Shown: positions 36,626-45,030 of the stretch, piece after piece
How the letters are laid out: the number at the start of each line of letters is the position of its first letter
Numbering within the stretch: the stretch's first letter is position 1
Source of the DNA: an uncultured Sphingomonas sp.
Lineage (GTDB): Bacteria; Pseudomonadota; Alphaproteobacteria; Sphingomonadales; Sphingomonadaceae
Reading direction: 5' to 3'
Length of the DNA stretch: 64,000 nucleotides
Assembly: GCF_913777625.1 (NCBI RefSeq)
Contig: NZ_CAJYTI010000030.1
Location: forward strand, 1-64,000
Made by a program: the position numbers and the translations under genes
Notes under the pieces: generated by a model
Told to the model about the DNA's origin: nothing
Database searches by the model: none
What the model saw: the letters and a program-made list of their open reading frames with translations, nothing else

Positions 36626-38314
36626 ATGGATAAAGGAGTTCGGCTGCACTGGTGGCAGACACGCTGGTTCGTGCTCTTCGCGACGCTGGTGGCGATGGTG
36701 CCGCTGCTATGGCCGGATATTCCGCCGCTCGTCGACCTGCCCGGCCATATGGGCCGCTACCGGGTGCAGTTCGCCTATGACAGCACGCCCTGGCTGCGCG
36801 ACTGGTATGATTTCCGCTGGCAGCTGATGGGCAATCTCGGGATCGATCTGGCGATCATCCCGCTGGTCAAGCTTGGCCTGCCGCTCGAACTGGCGGTGAA
36901 GCTGCTCGTCATCACCATCCCGGCGATGACGGTCGCGGGCTTCCTGATGATCGCGCGCGAGGTGCATGGCCGCATCCCGGCGACCGCGCTGTTCGCGCTG
37001 CCGCTCGCCTATTCCTTCCCCTTCCATTTCGGCTTCGTCAATTTCGCCTTCTCGATGGGGCTGGCGATGCTGGCGTTCGGCTGGTGGCTGCGGCTGGGGC
37101 GGCTCGGCAAGTTCCGCTTCCGCTCCATGGTGTTCGTGCCGATTTCGGTGCTGATCTGGATCGCGCACACCTTCGGCTGGGGGGTGCTGGGCGTGCTCGC
37201 CTTCTCGGCGGAGCTGATCCGCCAGCACGACGCGCGCCGCAACCGCGACCTGCCCTGGTACAAGGATTTCAGGAACGGCTGGATCGCCCCCTGTTTCTTC
37301 GCCGGTGTGCAGTGCCTGGTGCTGGCGCTCCCGGCGGTGCTGATGATCATCTGGCGCGGCGGCGAGCATGTTTCCGGCCAGACCTTCGACTGGTTCAACT
37401 GGCGCGCCAAGACGCTGTGGGTGACCCAGGTGTTCCGCGACCGGTGGCAGCTGTTCGATCTCGCCAGCGTCGGCGTGATCTTCCTGCTGATCCTCAAGGC
37501 GGTGCGCGACCCCAATATCCAGTATTCGCGCAACCTCGGCCTCTCCGCGCTGTTCCTGCTGCTGGTCTATATCTTCCTGCCGCGCGTGGTGTTCGGATCG
37601 GCCTATGCCGACATGCGGCTGGTGCCGTTCCTGATCGCGATCGCAATCCTGGCGATCCGGCCCAAGCCGGGGCTTTCGATGCGGGGTGCGACCACCGTCG
37701 CGGTGCTCGGCCTCAGCTTCTTCCTCGCCCGCATCGGTGCGACGGCGTGGAGCTTCTACCTCTACGATCAGGTCTATGACCGCGAGCTCAAGGCGCTGGA
37801 CCATCTGCCGGTGGGCGCGCGGCTGGTCAGCTTTGTCGGCGAGACCTGCTATAACGAATGGAAGATGACCCGCCTCCAGCACGTGCCCGCGCTCGCGCTG
37901 GAGCGGCGGCTGGCCTATACCAACGATCAATGGTCGATGGCGGGCGGGCAGTTGCTGACGGTACGCTACCGCGCGGCGAAGCGCTTCGCGCACGATCCGT
38001 CGGAGATCGTCACCAACGTCCAGTGCCCGCGCGAATGGTGGCGCCCGATCGCGCGCAGCCTGGCGATCTTTCCGCGCGACGCCTTCGACTATGTCTGGCT
38101 GATCCGCCCGCCGGCGTTCGACCCGCGCTACGAGCAGGGGCTGATCCCCTTGTGGCGCGACGGGCCGAGCGTGCTGTACCGGGTCGACCACAGCGTCCCC
38201 GGCCCGGGCCTCAACCCCGGCGATCTGCCGATCCCGCGGCCCGAGTCGGTGCTGATCCGCGAGGCCGAGGCGGCGGGGGAACTGCCGGGGAATGGCACCG
38301 CGCCGCCGTCTTGA
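36626..38314 (+). CDS. Polytopic membrane protein, paralogue B
   Basis: 562 residues, tandem paralogue of the preceding gene: WWQTRWFVLF, PPLVDLPGHMGRYRV, IAREVHGR, LAYSFPFHFGFVNFAFSM, VFRDRWQLFDL, GSAYADMRLVPFL, GARLVSFVGETC and AFDYVWLIRPPA line up in the same order. About ten helices and a soluble C-terminal domain with an extra tail of roughly 40 residues. ATG 36626 lies 9 bp after the previous stop. The order GT-C-like protein, paralogue A, paralogue B with overlaps points to one complex or sequential steps of one envelope pathway. Confidence 0.6.
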   Translation: MDKGVRLHWWQTRWFVLFATLVAMVPLLWPDIPPLVDLPGHMGRYRVQFAYDSTPWLRDWYDFRWQLMGNLGIDLAIIPLVKLGLPLELAVKLLVITIPAMTVAGFLMIAREVHGRIPATALFALPLAYSFPFHFGFVNFAFSMGLAMLAFGWWLRLGRLGKFRFRSMVFVPISVLIWIAHTFGWGVLGVLAFSAELIRQHDARRNRDLPWYKDFRNGWIAPCFFAGVQCLVLALPAVLMIIWRGGEHVSGQTFDWFNWRAKTLWVTQVFRDRWQLFDLASVGVIFLLILKAVRDPNIQYSRNLGLSALFLLLVYIFLPRVVFGSAYADMRLVPFLIAIAILAIRPKPGLSMRGATTVAVLGLSFFLARIGATAWSFYLYDQVYDRELKALDHLPVGARLVSFVGETCYNEWKMTRLQHVPALALERRLAYTNDQWSMAGGQLLTVRYRAAKRFAHDPSEIVTNVQCPREWWRPIARSLAIFPRDAFDYVWLIRPPAFDPRYEQGLIPLWRDGPSVLYRVDHSVPGPGLNPGDLPIPRPESVLIREAEAAGELPGNGTAPPS

Positions 38315-38399
38315 TGGCGCTCGTCGGTGCCGTGTCCGAAGCATGGACGATCGACGACTGCACGCTGGCCGGGTTCTCTGCGCTGACACGGGGGGTGAA

Positions 38400-38627
38400 A
38401 TGGGTTCTGGATTCGACTGGCATGGAGGCGCCATTCACCCTACCACCGAGGTGGATCACGCGTACCGCAACACCCAGAATGTACGGCGATTCTTCACCGA
38501 AGCCTGTGGCCCTGCCTTCAAGTTCGACAGAGACTTCATGGCCTATCTGAAGGATGGGACCCCGAAGACCATGGGCGAGGCGGCCGACGAGTGGAAGCGT
38601 CGCCGGCTGCATAGCCCATCCCGCTGA
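38400..38627 (+). CDS. DUF6434-type small protein
   Basis: 75 residues from ATG 38400, preceded by GGGGGTGAA. Nearly the whole protein is one conserved module: FDWHGGAIHPTTEVD, YRNTQNVRRFFTEACG, FKFDRDFMAYLKDG, KTMGEAADEWKRR. I recognise this as the DUF6434 pattern, often found alone or beside SAP domains. A longer in-frame upstream extension to 38292 overlaps the previous gene and looks non-coding. Function unknown; the neighbours give no hint. Confidence 0.7.
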   Translation: MGSGFDWHGGAIHPTTEVDHAYRNTQNVRRFFTEACGPAFKFDRDFMAYLKDGTPKTMGEAADEWKRRRLHSPSR

Positions 38628-38667
38628 GACCCCGCGGCTGGCGCCGCGTCGGCCCCGGAACAGACGC

Positions 38668-39807
38668 CTACTCCGCCTTCCTGAACGGCGTCAGCTCTTC
38701 CAGATATTCCTGCTCGCGCTCGACCGCCTGCTGCTCGCGGACCAGGAAGTCGGCGACGGCGCGGCGGAAGCCGGGGTCGGGGAGGTAATGGGCTGACCAG
38801 GTCGTCACCGGCACATAGCCGCGTGCCAGCTTGTGCTCGCCCTGCGCGCCGGCTTCGACGCGGGGCAGGCCGCGCGCGATCGCGGCGTCGATCGCCTGAT
38901 AGTAGCAGAGCTCGAAATGGAGGAACGGCACGTCCTCCGTGCAGCCCCAATAGCGGCCGTACAGCGCGTCGCCGCCGATCAGGTTGAGCGCGCCGGCGAT
39001 CGGGCGGCCGTCGCGCTCGGCGAGCATCAGCAGCACCTTGTCACCCAGTGCCTCGCCGAGCATCGAGAAGAAGGGGCGGGTGAGATAGGGCCGGCCCCAT
39101 TTGCGGCTGCCGGTATCCTGGTAGAAGGCCCAGAAGGCGTCCCAATGCGCCTCGCTGATCTGGGCGCCGGTCAGGTGGCGGACGGTAAGGCCCTCGACCG
39201 CCGCGGCGCGTTCCTTGCGGATCGCCTTGCGCTTGCGGCTGGCGAGTGCGCCGAGAAAGTCGTCGAAGCTGGCATAGCCCTGATTGTGCCAGTGGAACTG
39301 GGTGCCGGTGCGGATCAGCCAGCCGGCCGCCTCGAACAGCGGCACCTGCGCTTCGTCGACGAAGGTGACATGGCCGGACGAGAGCTTGTGCTGGTCCACC
39401 ACCGCCTCGATGGCGGCGATCAGCGCAGGCGCCTGCTCGGGGTCGCGCAGCAGCAGCCGGGGGCCGGGGACGGGCGTGAACGGCACCGCGACCTGCAGCT
39501 TGGGGTAATAGCGCCCGCCGGCGCGCTCCCAGGCATCGGCCCAGCTATGGTCGAACACATATTCGCCCTGGCTGTGGCTCTTCCCATACGCCGGCGCGAT
39601 CGCGGCAGGGGTGCCGTCCGGCCCGTCGACCACGATCGGTAGCGGCTGCCAGCCCGTCTCCGCCGTCGCCGAGCCCGAGGCTTCGAGGATCGAGAGGAAG
39701 GCATGGCTGAGGAACGGGTTGTCGGCGCCCGCACAGGCGTCCCACTCCGCCGCCGGGATCGAGGCGACACCATCGGCAAGGCGGGCGGAGACGGTCGGGG
39801 TTCGCAC
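38668..39807 (-). CDS. FemAB/GNAT-like N-acyltransferase (DUF482)
   Basis: 379-residue cytoplasmic protein of the peptidogalycan biosynthesis/recognition (FemAB-like, GNAT-superfamily) group. Signatures are WDACAGADNPFLSHAFLSILEASGS at the start, YVFDHSWADAWERAGGRYYPKLQVAVPFTPVPGPRLL near 85, FLGALASRKRKAIRKER near 190, and HFELCYYQAIDAAIARGLPRVEAGAQGEHKLARGY near 300. GTG 39807. It stands alone on the minus strand; the downstream region holds a palindromic element. The acyl donor and acceptor are not known. Confidence 0.8.
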   Translation of the reverse strand: MRTPTVSARLADGVASIPAAEWDACAGADNPFLSHAFLSILEASGSATAETGWQPLPIVVDGPDGTPAAIAPAYGKSHSQGEYVFDHSWADAWERAGGRYYPKLQVAVPFTPVPGPRLLLRDPEQAPALIAAIEAVVDQHKLSSGHVTFVDEAQVPLFEAAGWLIRTGTQFHWHNQGYASFDDFLGALASRKRKAIRKERAAAVEGLTVRHLTGAQISEAHWDAFWAFYQDTGSRKWGRPYLTRPFFSMLGEALGDKVLLMLAERDGRPIAGALNLIGGDALYGRYWGCTEDVPFLHFELCYYQAIDAAIARGLPRVEAGAQGEHKLARGYVPVTTWSAHYLPDPGFRRAVADFLVREQQAVEREQEYLEELTPFRKAE

Positions 39808-39883
39808 GGCGCCAAGATAGTGGCTGGCGCGGCAGGTGCCAGTGGTTTTGCGGTCAGGTTGGTCGTTCTCCTTCCGCCATGTT

Positions 39884-39983
39884 CCCCTCCCGCTTGCGGG
39901 AGGGGCTAGGGGAGGGGCTGACGTGGAAGAAGTGTCGATTGGTAGCAGCCCCTCCCCCGACCCCTCCCGCAGGCGGGAGGGGG
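39884..39983. repeat. Palindromic intergenic element (third type)
   Basis: Two matching hairpins, CCCCTCCCGCTTGCGGGAGGGG at 39884-39905 written here by its arms CCCCTCCCGC/GCGGGAGGGG, and the same arms at 39961-39982, separated by 55 bp containing CTAGGGGAGGGGCTGAC and its partial complement. It lies between the DUF482 gene and the IalB-like gene (the region upstream of the former). Confidence 0.7.
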
Positions 39984-40016
39984 GCGCAGGCTCGGATGCC
40001 TTCCCGCTCTACCGGG

Positions 40017-40472
40017 CTACAGGCACGCCAGCGTCGCTGCGTCGATCGCGCTGGCGGCGCCCTGCAGGGCATAGCCGTCGACGAACGGCGCGCCCCCGGT
40101 ATCGACGCTCTCCACGCTCAGCGCCCGGCCATCGCGCATCGCCGCGACGATCGCCGCATCGGTGCGCGCGTCCGGTGCCCAGGCGTCGTGGCGGCTTGCG
40201 GTGAGTTCGAAGCGGCGCTCGCCGGCCACCAGCATCACGCGCGCATGATCTGCCCGCGCGCGGCTGAGACGGACGTAGAGCTGGTGCCGCACCCCGCGCC
40301 CCGGCCAGCTGGCGATGCTGACGAACGCTTCCCCGCGCCGGGCCTTGTTGCTCGGCCGCGCCACCGCGAAACAGCGCGTCGGCGCGGTGTCGCGAAACGC
40401 GCCCCAATGCTCGTAGATGCCGATCGTCTCGCGCGGGGGCACCAGAGCGAGCAGCGCCAGCGCCAGGATCAT
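40017..40472 (-). CDS. IalB-like exported protein
   Basis: 151 residues with a short signal peptide (MILALALLALVPPRET). The mature part resembles the Invasion-associated locus B fold: a WGAFRD start, RCFAVARPS, a middle beta segment HQLYVRLSR, and the C-terminal pattern IVAAMRDGRALSVES followed by GYALQGAASAIDAATLAC. Two cysteines could form a disulfide. ATG overlaps the stop of the phosphatase gene upstream (ATGA). Such proteins are periplasmic and of unclear function in non-pathogens. The family call is tentative. Confidence 0.55.
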   Translation of the reverse strand: MILALALLALVPPRETIGIYEHWGAFRDTAPTRCFAVARPSNKARRGEAFVSIASWPGRGVRHQLYVRLSRARADHARVMLVAGERRFELTASRHDAWAPDARTDAAIVAAMRDGRALSVESVDTGGAPFVDGYALQGAASAIDAATLACL

Positions 40473-41116
40473 GCCGGGGCCGCGCCGCGCCCGGTGCCGC
40501 GATGCACCACTGTCTCCACGCCGTCCTCGATCCGGACGATCGATCCCTGCGGCAGGTCCGGCGCCACCGGCGCATCGAACTGGGGCAGCACGTCGCGGCC
40601 GGTCATCACCCCGCGCAGGATGCGGCCCGACATGCCGTGCAGGATCACCAGCCGGTCGCCCGGATCGTCGTCGGTATCGGCGAGCCAGCCCGAGACGCGC
40701 GCGGCGATCGCATCATACCATTCGCCGCCTTGCGGCGCGCGGGTGTAGAGACCGTGCTCGCGGTCGAGGAAGGTGCCGATCTCGCGCTCCAGATCGGCAT
40801 AATAGCGCCCGCTCCAGTCGCCCATGCCGATCTCGACCAGTCGGTCGTCGGTGCGTACCTGGTGCCAGTCGAGCTCGAGATGCTCGGCGATGATCGCCAG
40901 CGTCTGCAATGCACGGCCGGCGCTCGACGACCAGAGCGTCAGCTTCGGCTTCGGCCCCAGCAATTCCCGAAGCGCCGCGCCCATCGCATCGGCCTGGGCG
41001 AAGCCAGCGCGGGTCAGCGGGGTGTGCGGATGGTCGCCCTGCATCCGCCGGGCAATGTTGAACACCGTTTCGCCGTGCCGCGCAATGAAGTCGCGGCCTT
41101 GTCGCGTGCTGGCCAT
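40469..41116 (-). CDS. Histidine phosphatase (phosphoglycerate mutase-like)
   Basis: 215 residues from ATG 41116. The RHGE motif with the phospho-histidine is at FIARHGETVFN near residue 13, with the second Arg in WSSSAGRALQT near 63, the Glu in EIGMGDWSG near 95 and the second His in LVILHGMSGRI near 155, so all catalytic positions are present. Members dephosphorylate sugars, phosphoglycerates or other small molecules; the substrate here cannot be told. Coupled to the IalB-like gene. Confidence 0.85.
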   Translation of the reverse strand: MASTRQGRDFIARHGETVFNIARRMQGDHPHTPLTRAGFAQADAMGAALRELLGPKPKLTLWSSSAGRALQTLAIIAEHLELDWHQVRTDDRLVEIGMGDWSGRYYADLEREIGTFLDREHGLYTRAPQGGEWYDAIAARVSGWLADTDDDPGDRLVILHGMSGRILRGVMTGRDVLPQFDAPVAPDLPQGSIVRIEDGVETVVHRGTGRGAAPA

Positions 41117-41384
41117 GGCGCGGCTCTCCGCCGAAACGACGCGAAACGCAATGTCCCATTTCGGCCCAGATTCGTTCATCCGAGCGTCAGCGGCGCGGGT
41201 GCATCGGTCGTTTCGCTCGCAGAGCCTGCGGGAGAGGCGAACGAGGAGGGCAGCGTGTCGCACCCGGCCATGGTGATGGCCGACGCCCCCCGGTTGCCGA
41301 TCCCGCAAGCGGCCGAGGCCCCCGGGCCTGCGGCCGGCGTCAGGCCGCGCCCTGTCGGTGCGGTTTCAGTGAGGAGTAACCCTA
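41117..41384. other. Divergent intergenic region upstream of the outer-membrane barrel gene
   Basis: 268 bp. It ends in a clear GAGGAG ribosome-binding site for the barrel protein. I see no second gene, and no convincing promoter boxes. A GC-rich hairpin-forming stretch (GGCCGAGGCCCCCGGGCCTGCGGCC) lies near 41311-41336. Confidence 0.4.
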
Positions 41385-42005
41385 ATGCGTACCAAGCTTT
41401 TCATCGCCGCCCTGATCGCGTCGTCCGCCGTTGCCGCCCCCGCGCTGGCGCAGAGCCAGGGGCCCGACCAGGCGTTCAACGGCTCGCACGCCGAGATCAT
41501 CGCCGGCTGGGACCATGTGAACGACAAGTCGTCCTATGACGCGTCGCGCGACGGCGTCACCTTTGGCGGCAATATCGGCTATGACATCCAGCGCGGCAGC
41601 ACCGTGTTCGGCGTCGAGGGCGAAGTGACCGGCTCGAGCATCAGCGATCGCAGCAGCAACGTGCTGACGCAGGGCGACCGGCTGCGCGTGAAGGCGGGCC
41701 GCGACCTCTATGTCGGCGGCCGCCTCGGCTTCCTCGCGACGCCGCGCACGCTGATCTATGCCAAGGCGGGCTACACCAACGCCCAGTTCATCACGGACTA
41801 CGACTCGCCCAACAGCACGCCGGCGCTGTCGCTGCGCCAGCGCGACAATTACGACGGCTGGCGTCTCGGCGCGGGTGCCGAGTTCAAGCTGACCGACGCG
41901 GTGTTCGCCAAGGCCGAGTATCGCTATTCCAATTACGGCTCGCAGGCCAACGGCGTCGATCCGGAGCGCCACCAGATCATCACCGGCATCGGCGTCCGCT
42001 TCTGA
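41385..42005 (+). CDS. Outer-membrane beta-barrel (opacity-type) protein
   Basis: 206 residues with a clear signal peptide (LIASSAVAAPALAQ). The mature part is an eight-stranded Omp25/OmpA-like barrel: alternating strands, GGNIGYDIQRGSTVFGVEGEVTG near 58, LYVGGRLGFLATPRTLIYAKAGYTNAQF, GWRLGAGAEFKLTDAVFAKAEYRYSNYG, and the C-terminal Phe (GIGVRF). ATG 41385 follows GAGGAG. Followed by a strong terminator, so it is a single-gene unit. Confidence 0.9.
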   Translation: MRTKLFIAALIASSAVAAPALAQSQGPDQAFNGSHAEIIAGWDHVNDKSSYDASRDGVTFGGNIGYDIQRGSTVFGVEGEVTGSSISDRSSNVLTQGDRLRVKAGRDLYVGGRLGFLATPRTLIYAKAGYTNAQFITDYDSPNSTPALSLRQRDNYDGWRLGAGAEFKLTDAVFAKAEYRYSNYGSQANGVDPERHQIITGIGVRF

Positions 42006-42037
42006 TCGCCGAAAAGGCGTTCTGCTTGTGGAAAAGG

Positions 42038-42067
42038 GGGCCGGAGCGGGTTGCTCCGGCCCTTTTT
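42038..42067 (+). terminator. Intrinsic terminator of the barrel gene
   Basis: GGGCCGGAGC (42038-42047), GGGTT loop, GCTCCGGCCC (42053-42062) then TTTTT. Perfect 10-bp stem. Confidence 0.92.
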
Positions 42068-42153
42068 CGCGTTAAGGGTACGTCATGGCGCATTGTCACC
42101 GGCCGGGTCGCGCCGGGTAGAAAGCAGGGCGACGGCCCGGGGGTTTGAGGTAC

Positions 42154-43266
42154 ATGAAGGCGACGATCGAACGCGCAACTCTGTTGAGGGGCCTGAGCCA
42201 CGTCCAGTCCGTGGTCGAGCGGCGCAACACGATTCCGATCCTGTCCAACGTGCTGATCGATGCGCAGCTGGGCGGCACGATCCGGTTGATGGCGACCGAT
42301 CTCGATCTGCAGATCGACGAGACGATCCCCGCCGCGGTCGACCAGGTCGGCGCGACGACAGTGTCCGCGCACACGCTGTTCGACATCGTCCGCAAGCTGC
42401 CCGAGGGCTCGCAGGTGGTGCTCACCGCGGCCGAGGGCAAGCTGACGGTGGTCGCGGGCCGCGCCCGCTTCCAGCTCGGCACGCTGCCGCGCGACGACTT
42501 CCCGATGATCGCCGAGGGCGAGCTGCCGACGACGTTTGAGCTGCCGGCCGAAACGCTCAAGCAGATCATCGACAAGACCCGCTTCGCGATTTCCACCGAG
42601 GAGACGCGCTACTATCTGAACGGCATCTTCTTCCACGTGACCGACGATGCCAACCGCCTGCTCCGCGCGGCGGCGACCGACGGCCACCGGCTGGCCCGTG
42701 TCACCGTGCCCTGCCCGGATGGGGCGGACGCGATGCCGGGCGTGATCGTGCCGCGCAAGTGCGTGGCCGAGCTGCGCAAGCTGCTCGACGAGGTCGACGG
42801 TTCGGTGGGCGTCTCGCTGTCGCCTTCGAAGATCCGCTTCGACCTGGGCCAGGCGATCCTCACCTCGAAGCTGATCGACGGCACCTTCCCCGATTACAGC
42901 CGCGTCATCCCGACCGCGAACGACAAGCTGCTCAAGCTCGATCCGAAGAGCCTGATGCAGGGCGTCGATCGCGTCTCGACCATCGCCACCGAGAAGACCC
43001 GTGCGGTCAAGATGACGCTGGAGCGCGACAAGGTCGTGCTTTCGGTGACCAGCCCCGAGAACGGTGTCGCGGCGGAAGAAGTGCCGGGCGACTATGCTGC
43101 GCAAGGGTTCGAGATCGGCTTCAACAGCCGCTACCTGATGGACATTCTCGGCCAGATCGAGGGCGACCTCGTCGAGGTGCACTTGGCCGATGCCGCCGCG
43201 CCGACGCTGATCCGCGAGAATGATACCTCCCCGGCGCTCTACGTACTGATGCCGATGCGGGTCTGA
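42154..43266 (+). CDS. dnaN: DNA polymerase III sliding clamp (beta)
   Basis: Ring-shaped processivity factor of the replisome. 370 residues in three clamp repeats, with MKATIERATLLRGLSHVQSVVERRNTIPILSNVLI at the start, RYYLNGIFFH in the second and the terminal peptide YVLMPMRV. ATG 42154. It is not next to dnaA or directly next to recF: a coq4-like gene and two exported-protein genes intervene. I see no DnaA-box cluster, so there is no sign of oriC here. Confidence 0.98.
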   Translation: MKATIERATLLRGLSHVQSVVERRNTIPILSNVLIDAQLGGTIRLMATDLDLQIDETIPAAVDQVGATTVSAHTLFDIVRKLPEGSQVVLTAAEGKLTVVAGRARFQLGTLPRDDFPMIAEGELPTTFELPAETLKQIIDKTRFAISTEETRYYLNGIFFHVTDDANRLLRAAATDGHRLARVTVPCPDGADAMPGVIVPRKCVAELRKLLDEVDGSVGVSLSPSKIRFDLGQAILTSKLIDGTFPDYSRVIPTANDKLLKLDPKSLMQGVDRVSTIATEKTRAVKMTLERDKVVLSVTSPENGVAAEEVPGDYAAQGFEIGFNSRYLMDILGQIEGDLVEVHLADAAAPTLIRENDTSPALYVLMPMRV

Positions 43267-43497
43267 TCCCGCATCGGATAAATGTTTACGAACAGGGGCT
43301 TGCAATGGTTGATGGCCGCTTTCCGGCGGCCCCCGCGCTTTCCCCGGCTTTGCCGGTGATGTCCTCTGCGCCATACCGGTCCCAAGCCCCGAGGGTCGCA
43401 CTTCCGGGACTTGGGTCGGGCGGCGGATCTCCCTGGATCCGTCGTCCGCCTCAGGAGGGCGCCAAACCGCGATTGAAATAGGGCGGCGCATCTGCTA
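43267..43497. other. dnaN-coq4 gap with tandem hairpins
   Basis: No gene seen. CCCAAGCCCCG / CGGGACTTGGG can pair (one mismatch) around 43381-43421, followed by CGGATC / GATCCG nested inside GGCGG / CCGCC to about 43451. This tandem structure is a candidate RNA element or dnaN 3' end; there is no T-run and I do not match it to a known riboswitch. Confidence 0.3.
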
Positions 43498-43513
43498 CTG
43501 ACAATCGTGTCAG
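43498..43513. promoter_or_regulatory. Palindrome ahead of the coq4-like gene
   Basis: CTGACA-ATCG-TGTCAG, extended by one more A/T pair on each side, centred 23 bp upstream of the ATG. The TGACA-N4-TGTCA layout is like TetR-family operators. It sits where a repressor could block the coq4 promoter. Confidence 0.45.
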
Positions 43514-43528
43514 TTATACGGGTACCGC

Positions 43529-44293
43529 ATGGCGACTCAGGCACCGCAACCACCGATCAATCCGGGTATCCCGCTCAAACGGGAATGGGGGGTGGCGCTC
43601 GCTGCGCTGCGCCGGCTGCTCGACGATGGCGACGATACCGAACAGGTCTTCCGGATCATGCGGGCGCTGAACGGCGACGTCAGCCAGCGCAACTACCGCA
43701 AGCTGCTCACCGTGCCCGGCGGCGGCAAGCTCGCCTATCGCCGGCTCGAGCTGTCGCAGCGGCTGGCCGATCGCAGCTGGATCGACGGCTTCGCCCCCGG
43801 CACGCTGGGTGCTGCCTATCGCGACTTCCTCGATTCGACCGGCTATTCGGCCGACGGGCTGGTCCAGGTCAGCATGGTCGAGGGCGGCTTCCAGGGCATC
43901 GAGGTCGAGCATCCCTATGCCTGGATGGGCCGGCGCGAGCGCGATATCCACGACCTGTGGCACGTGCTGACCGGCTACAAGGCCGACGAGCATCTAGGGG
44001 AACTATGCCTCGTCGCCTTCTCCTATGCGCAGACCGGCGGTACCGGCTGGGGCTTCATCGCGATCGGCGGGGCGCTCAAGAGCATCCGCACCACTGGCCG
44101 GCTCGATTGCGTGAAGGCGATCTGGGAAGGCTATCGTCACGGCAAGCGCGCCAGCTGGCTGCACGGCGAGGATTATGAGCAGCTCCTGGAGGAGCCGCTG
44201 GAGGCGGTGCGGGCGCGGCTGGGGATCGCCGAGCCGAACCAGTATCGTATCGCCCAGGCTAGGCTGGCCGAGGCAGGGATCGGGGCGCTTTAA
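43529..44293 (+). CDS. coq4: Coq4-family protein
   Basis: 254-residue protein of the Coq4 family, which in eukaryotes organises or catalyses late ubiquinone biosynthesis. The family metal site HD-x2-H-x11-E is present as HDLWHVLTGYKADEHLGE near residue 145. LPDRSWIDG-like LADRSWIDGFAPGTLGAAYRDFL and KAIWEGYRHGKRASWLHGEDYEQLLEEPL flank it. ATG 43529. The bacterial homologues are poorly studied; a role in quinone synthesis or a related decarboxylation is inferred. Convergent with the exported-protein pair, whose stop overlaps its end. Confidence 0.85.
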   Translation: MATQAPQPPINPGIPLKREWGVALAALRRLLDDGDDTEQVFRIMRALNGDVSQRNYRKLLTVPGGGKLAYRRLELSQRLADRSWIDGFAPGTLGAAYRDFLDSTGYSADGLVQVSMVEGGFQGIEVEHPYAWMGRRERDIHDLWHVLTGYKADEHLGELCLVAFSYAQTGGTGWGFIAIGGALKSIRTTGRLDCVKAIWEGYRHGKRASWLHGEDYEQLLEEPLEAVRARLGIAEPNQYRIAQARLAEAGIGAL

Positions 44294-45030
44294 CGGGTCT
44301 CGCCCCAATTCCGCTTTTCCTCCTGCCGCTTCTCCTCCATCTCCCTCGCGATCGATCGCAGCTCCTCGGGGCTGGACAGATCCTTGGGGACGGCGAAGCG
44401 CGCGGGGGCGATCGGGCCGAAGTTGACCGCGAGCAACTGAACGGTCTTGGCATCGCCGATCATCAGCGGCGCGCCCTTTTCCGCCATCGCCGTCAGGGCC
44501 GCGCTGAACCGGCCGCGCTTGTCCAGGGGGGCGAATGTATCGAAAAAGCCGGTAGCCGCCGATCGCAGCGCACGATTCACCGGCGCCAGCCTGGGCGAGT
44601 CGGTGAACGCGGCCTCGATGCTGTCGGCGGGGTCCCTCTTGCCCGCGGGCCAGATCCGCCAGATCTGTCCCTTCAGTCCCAGGACATCGGTCGCGCCCAG
44701 CGGTTCGAGCCGCGGCGCGGCCCCGGCCGGTGCAGGCGGCGCCGGCGTCTTCCCAGCCGCGCGGAACATCACGCGGAGGAATTCCAGCATGTCGTCGCGA
44801 CGGCCGGAGATCGCCATGCCCGCGAACTTGCCGAACGTGACATATTCCTCGCCGCCGTGCCGGACATAGATGACGTCGTCGATCTGGACACGCGCATCGC
44901 CGTTGTCGGCCACTTCCACGGTCAGCCGGTCGATGCCGGCCTTGTAGGTCGCGGTGACGTCCGCCAGCGCCGGCCACGGGGCCAGCGCCAGCAGAATCGG
45001 CAGTCCGCGCGCGAGGCGGCGGAACGTCAC
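44290..45030 (-). CDS. Exported protein, paralogue of the upstream lipoprotein
   Basis: 246 residues with a signal peptide ending in ALADVTA (GTG 45030). Shares with the preceding gene the order [18 protein letters not shown], a tyrosine-containing strand [51 protein letters not shown] and [25 protein letters not shown]. The C-terminus is a charged helix ([15 protein letters not shown]). Unlike its neighbour it has no lipobox. The gene overlaps its partner by GTGA and the coq4-like gene by 4 bp. Family unrecognised, envelope location likely. Confidence 0.6.
   Translation of the reverse strand: MTFRRLARGLPILLALAPWPALADVTATYKAGIDRLTVEVADNGDARVQIDDVIYVRHGGEEYVTFGKFAGMAISGRRDDMLEFLRVMFRAAGKTPAPPAPAGAAPRLEPLGATDVLGLKGQIWRIWPAGKRDPADSIEAAFTDSPRLAPVNRALRSAATGFFDTFAPLDKRGRFSAALTAMAEKGAPLMIGDAKTVQLLAVNFGPIAPARFAVPKDLSSPEELRSIAREMEEKRQEEKRNWGETR

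Noticed and set aside
38292..38399. N-terminal extension of the DUF6434 protein
   Set aside because: The extension is Arg-rich, overlaps the end of the preceding gene and lacks a ribosome-binding site; ATG 38400 has one.
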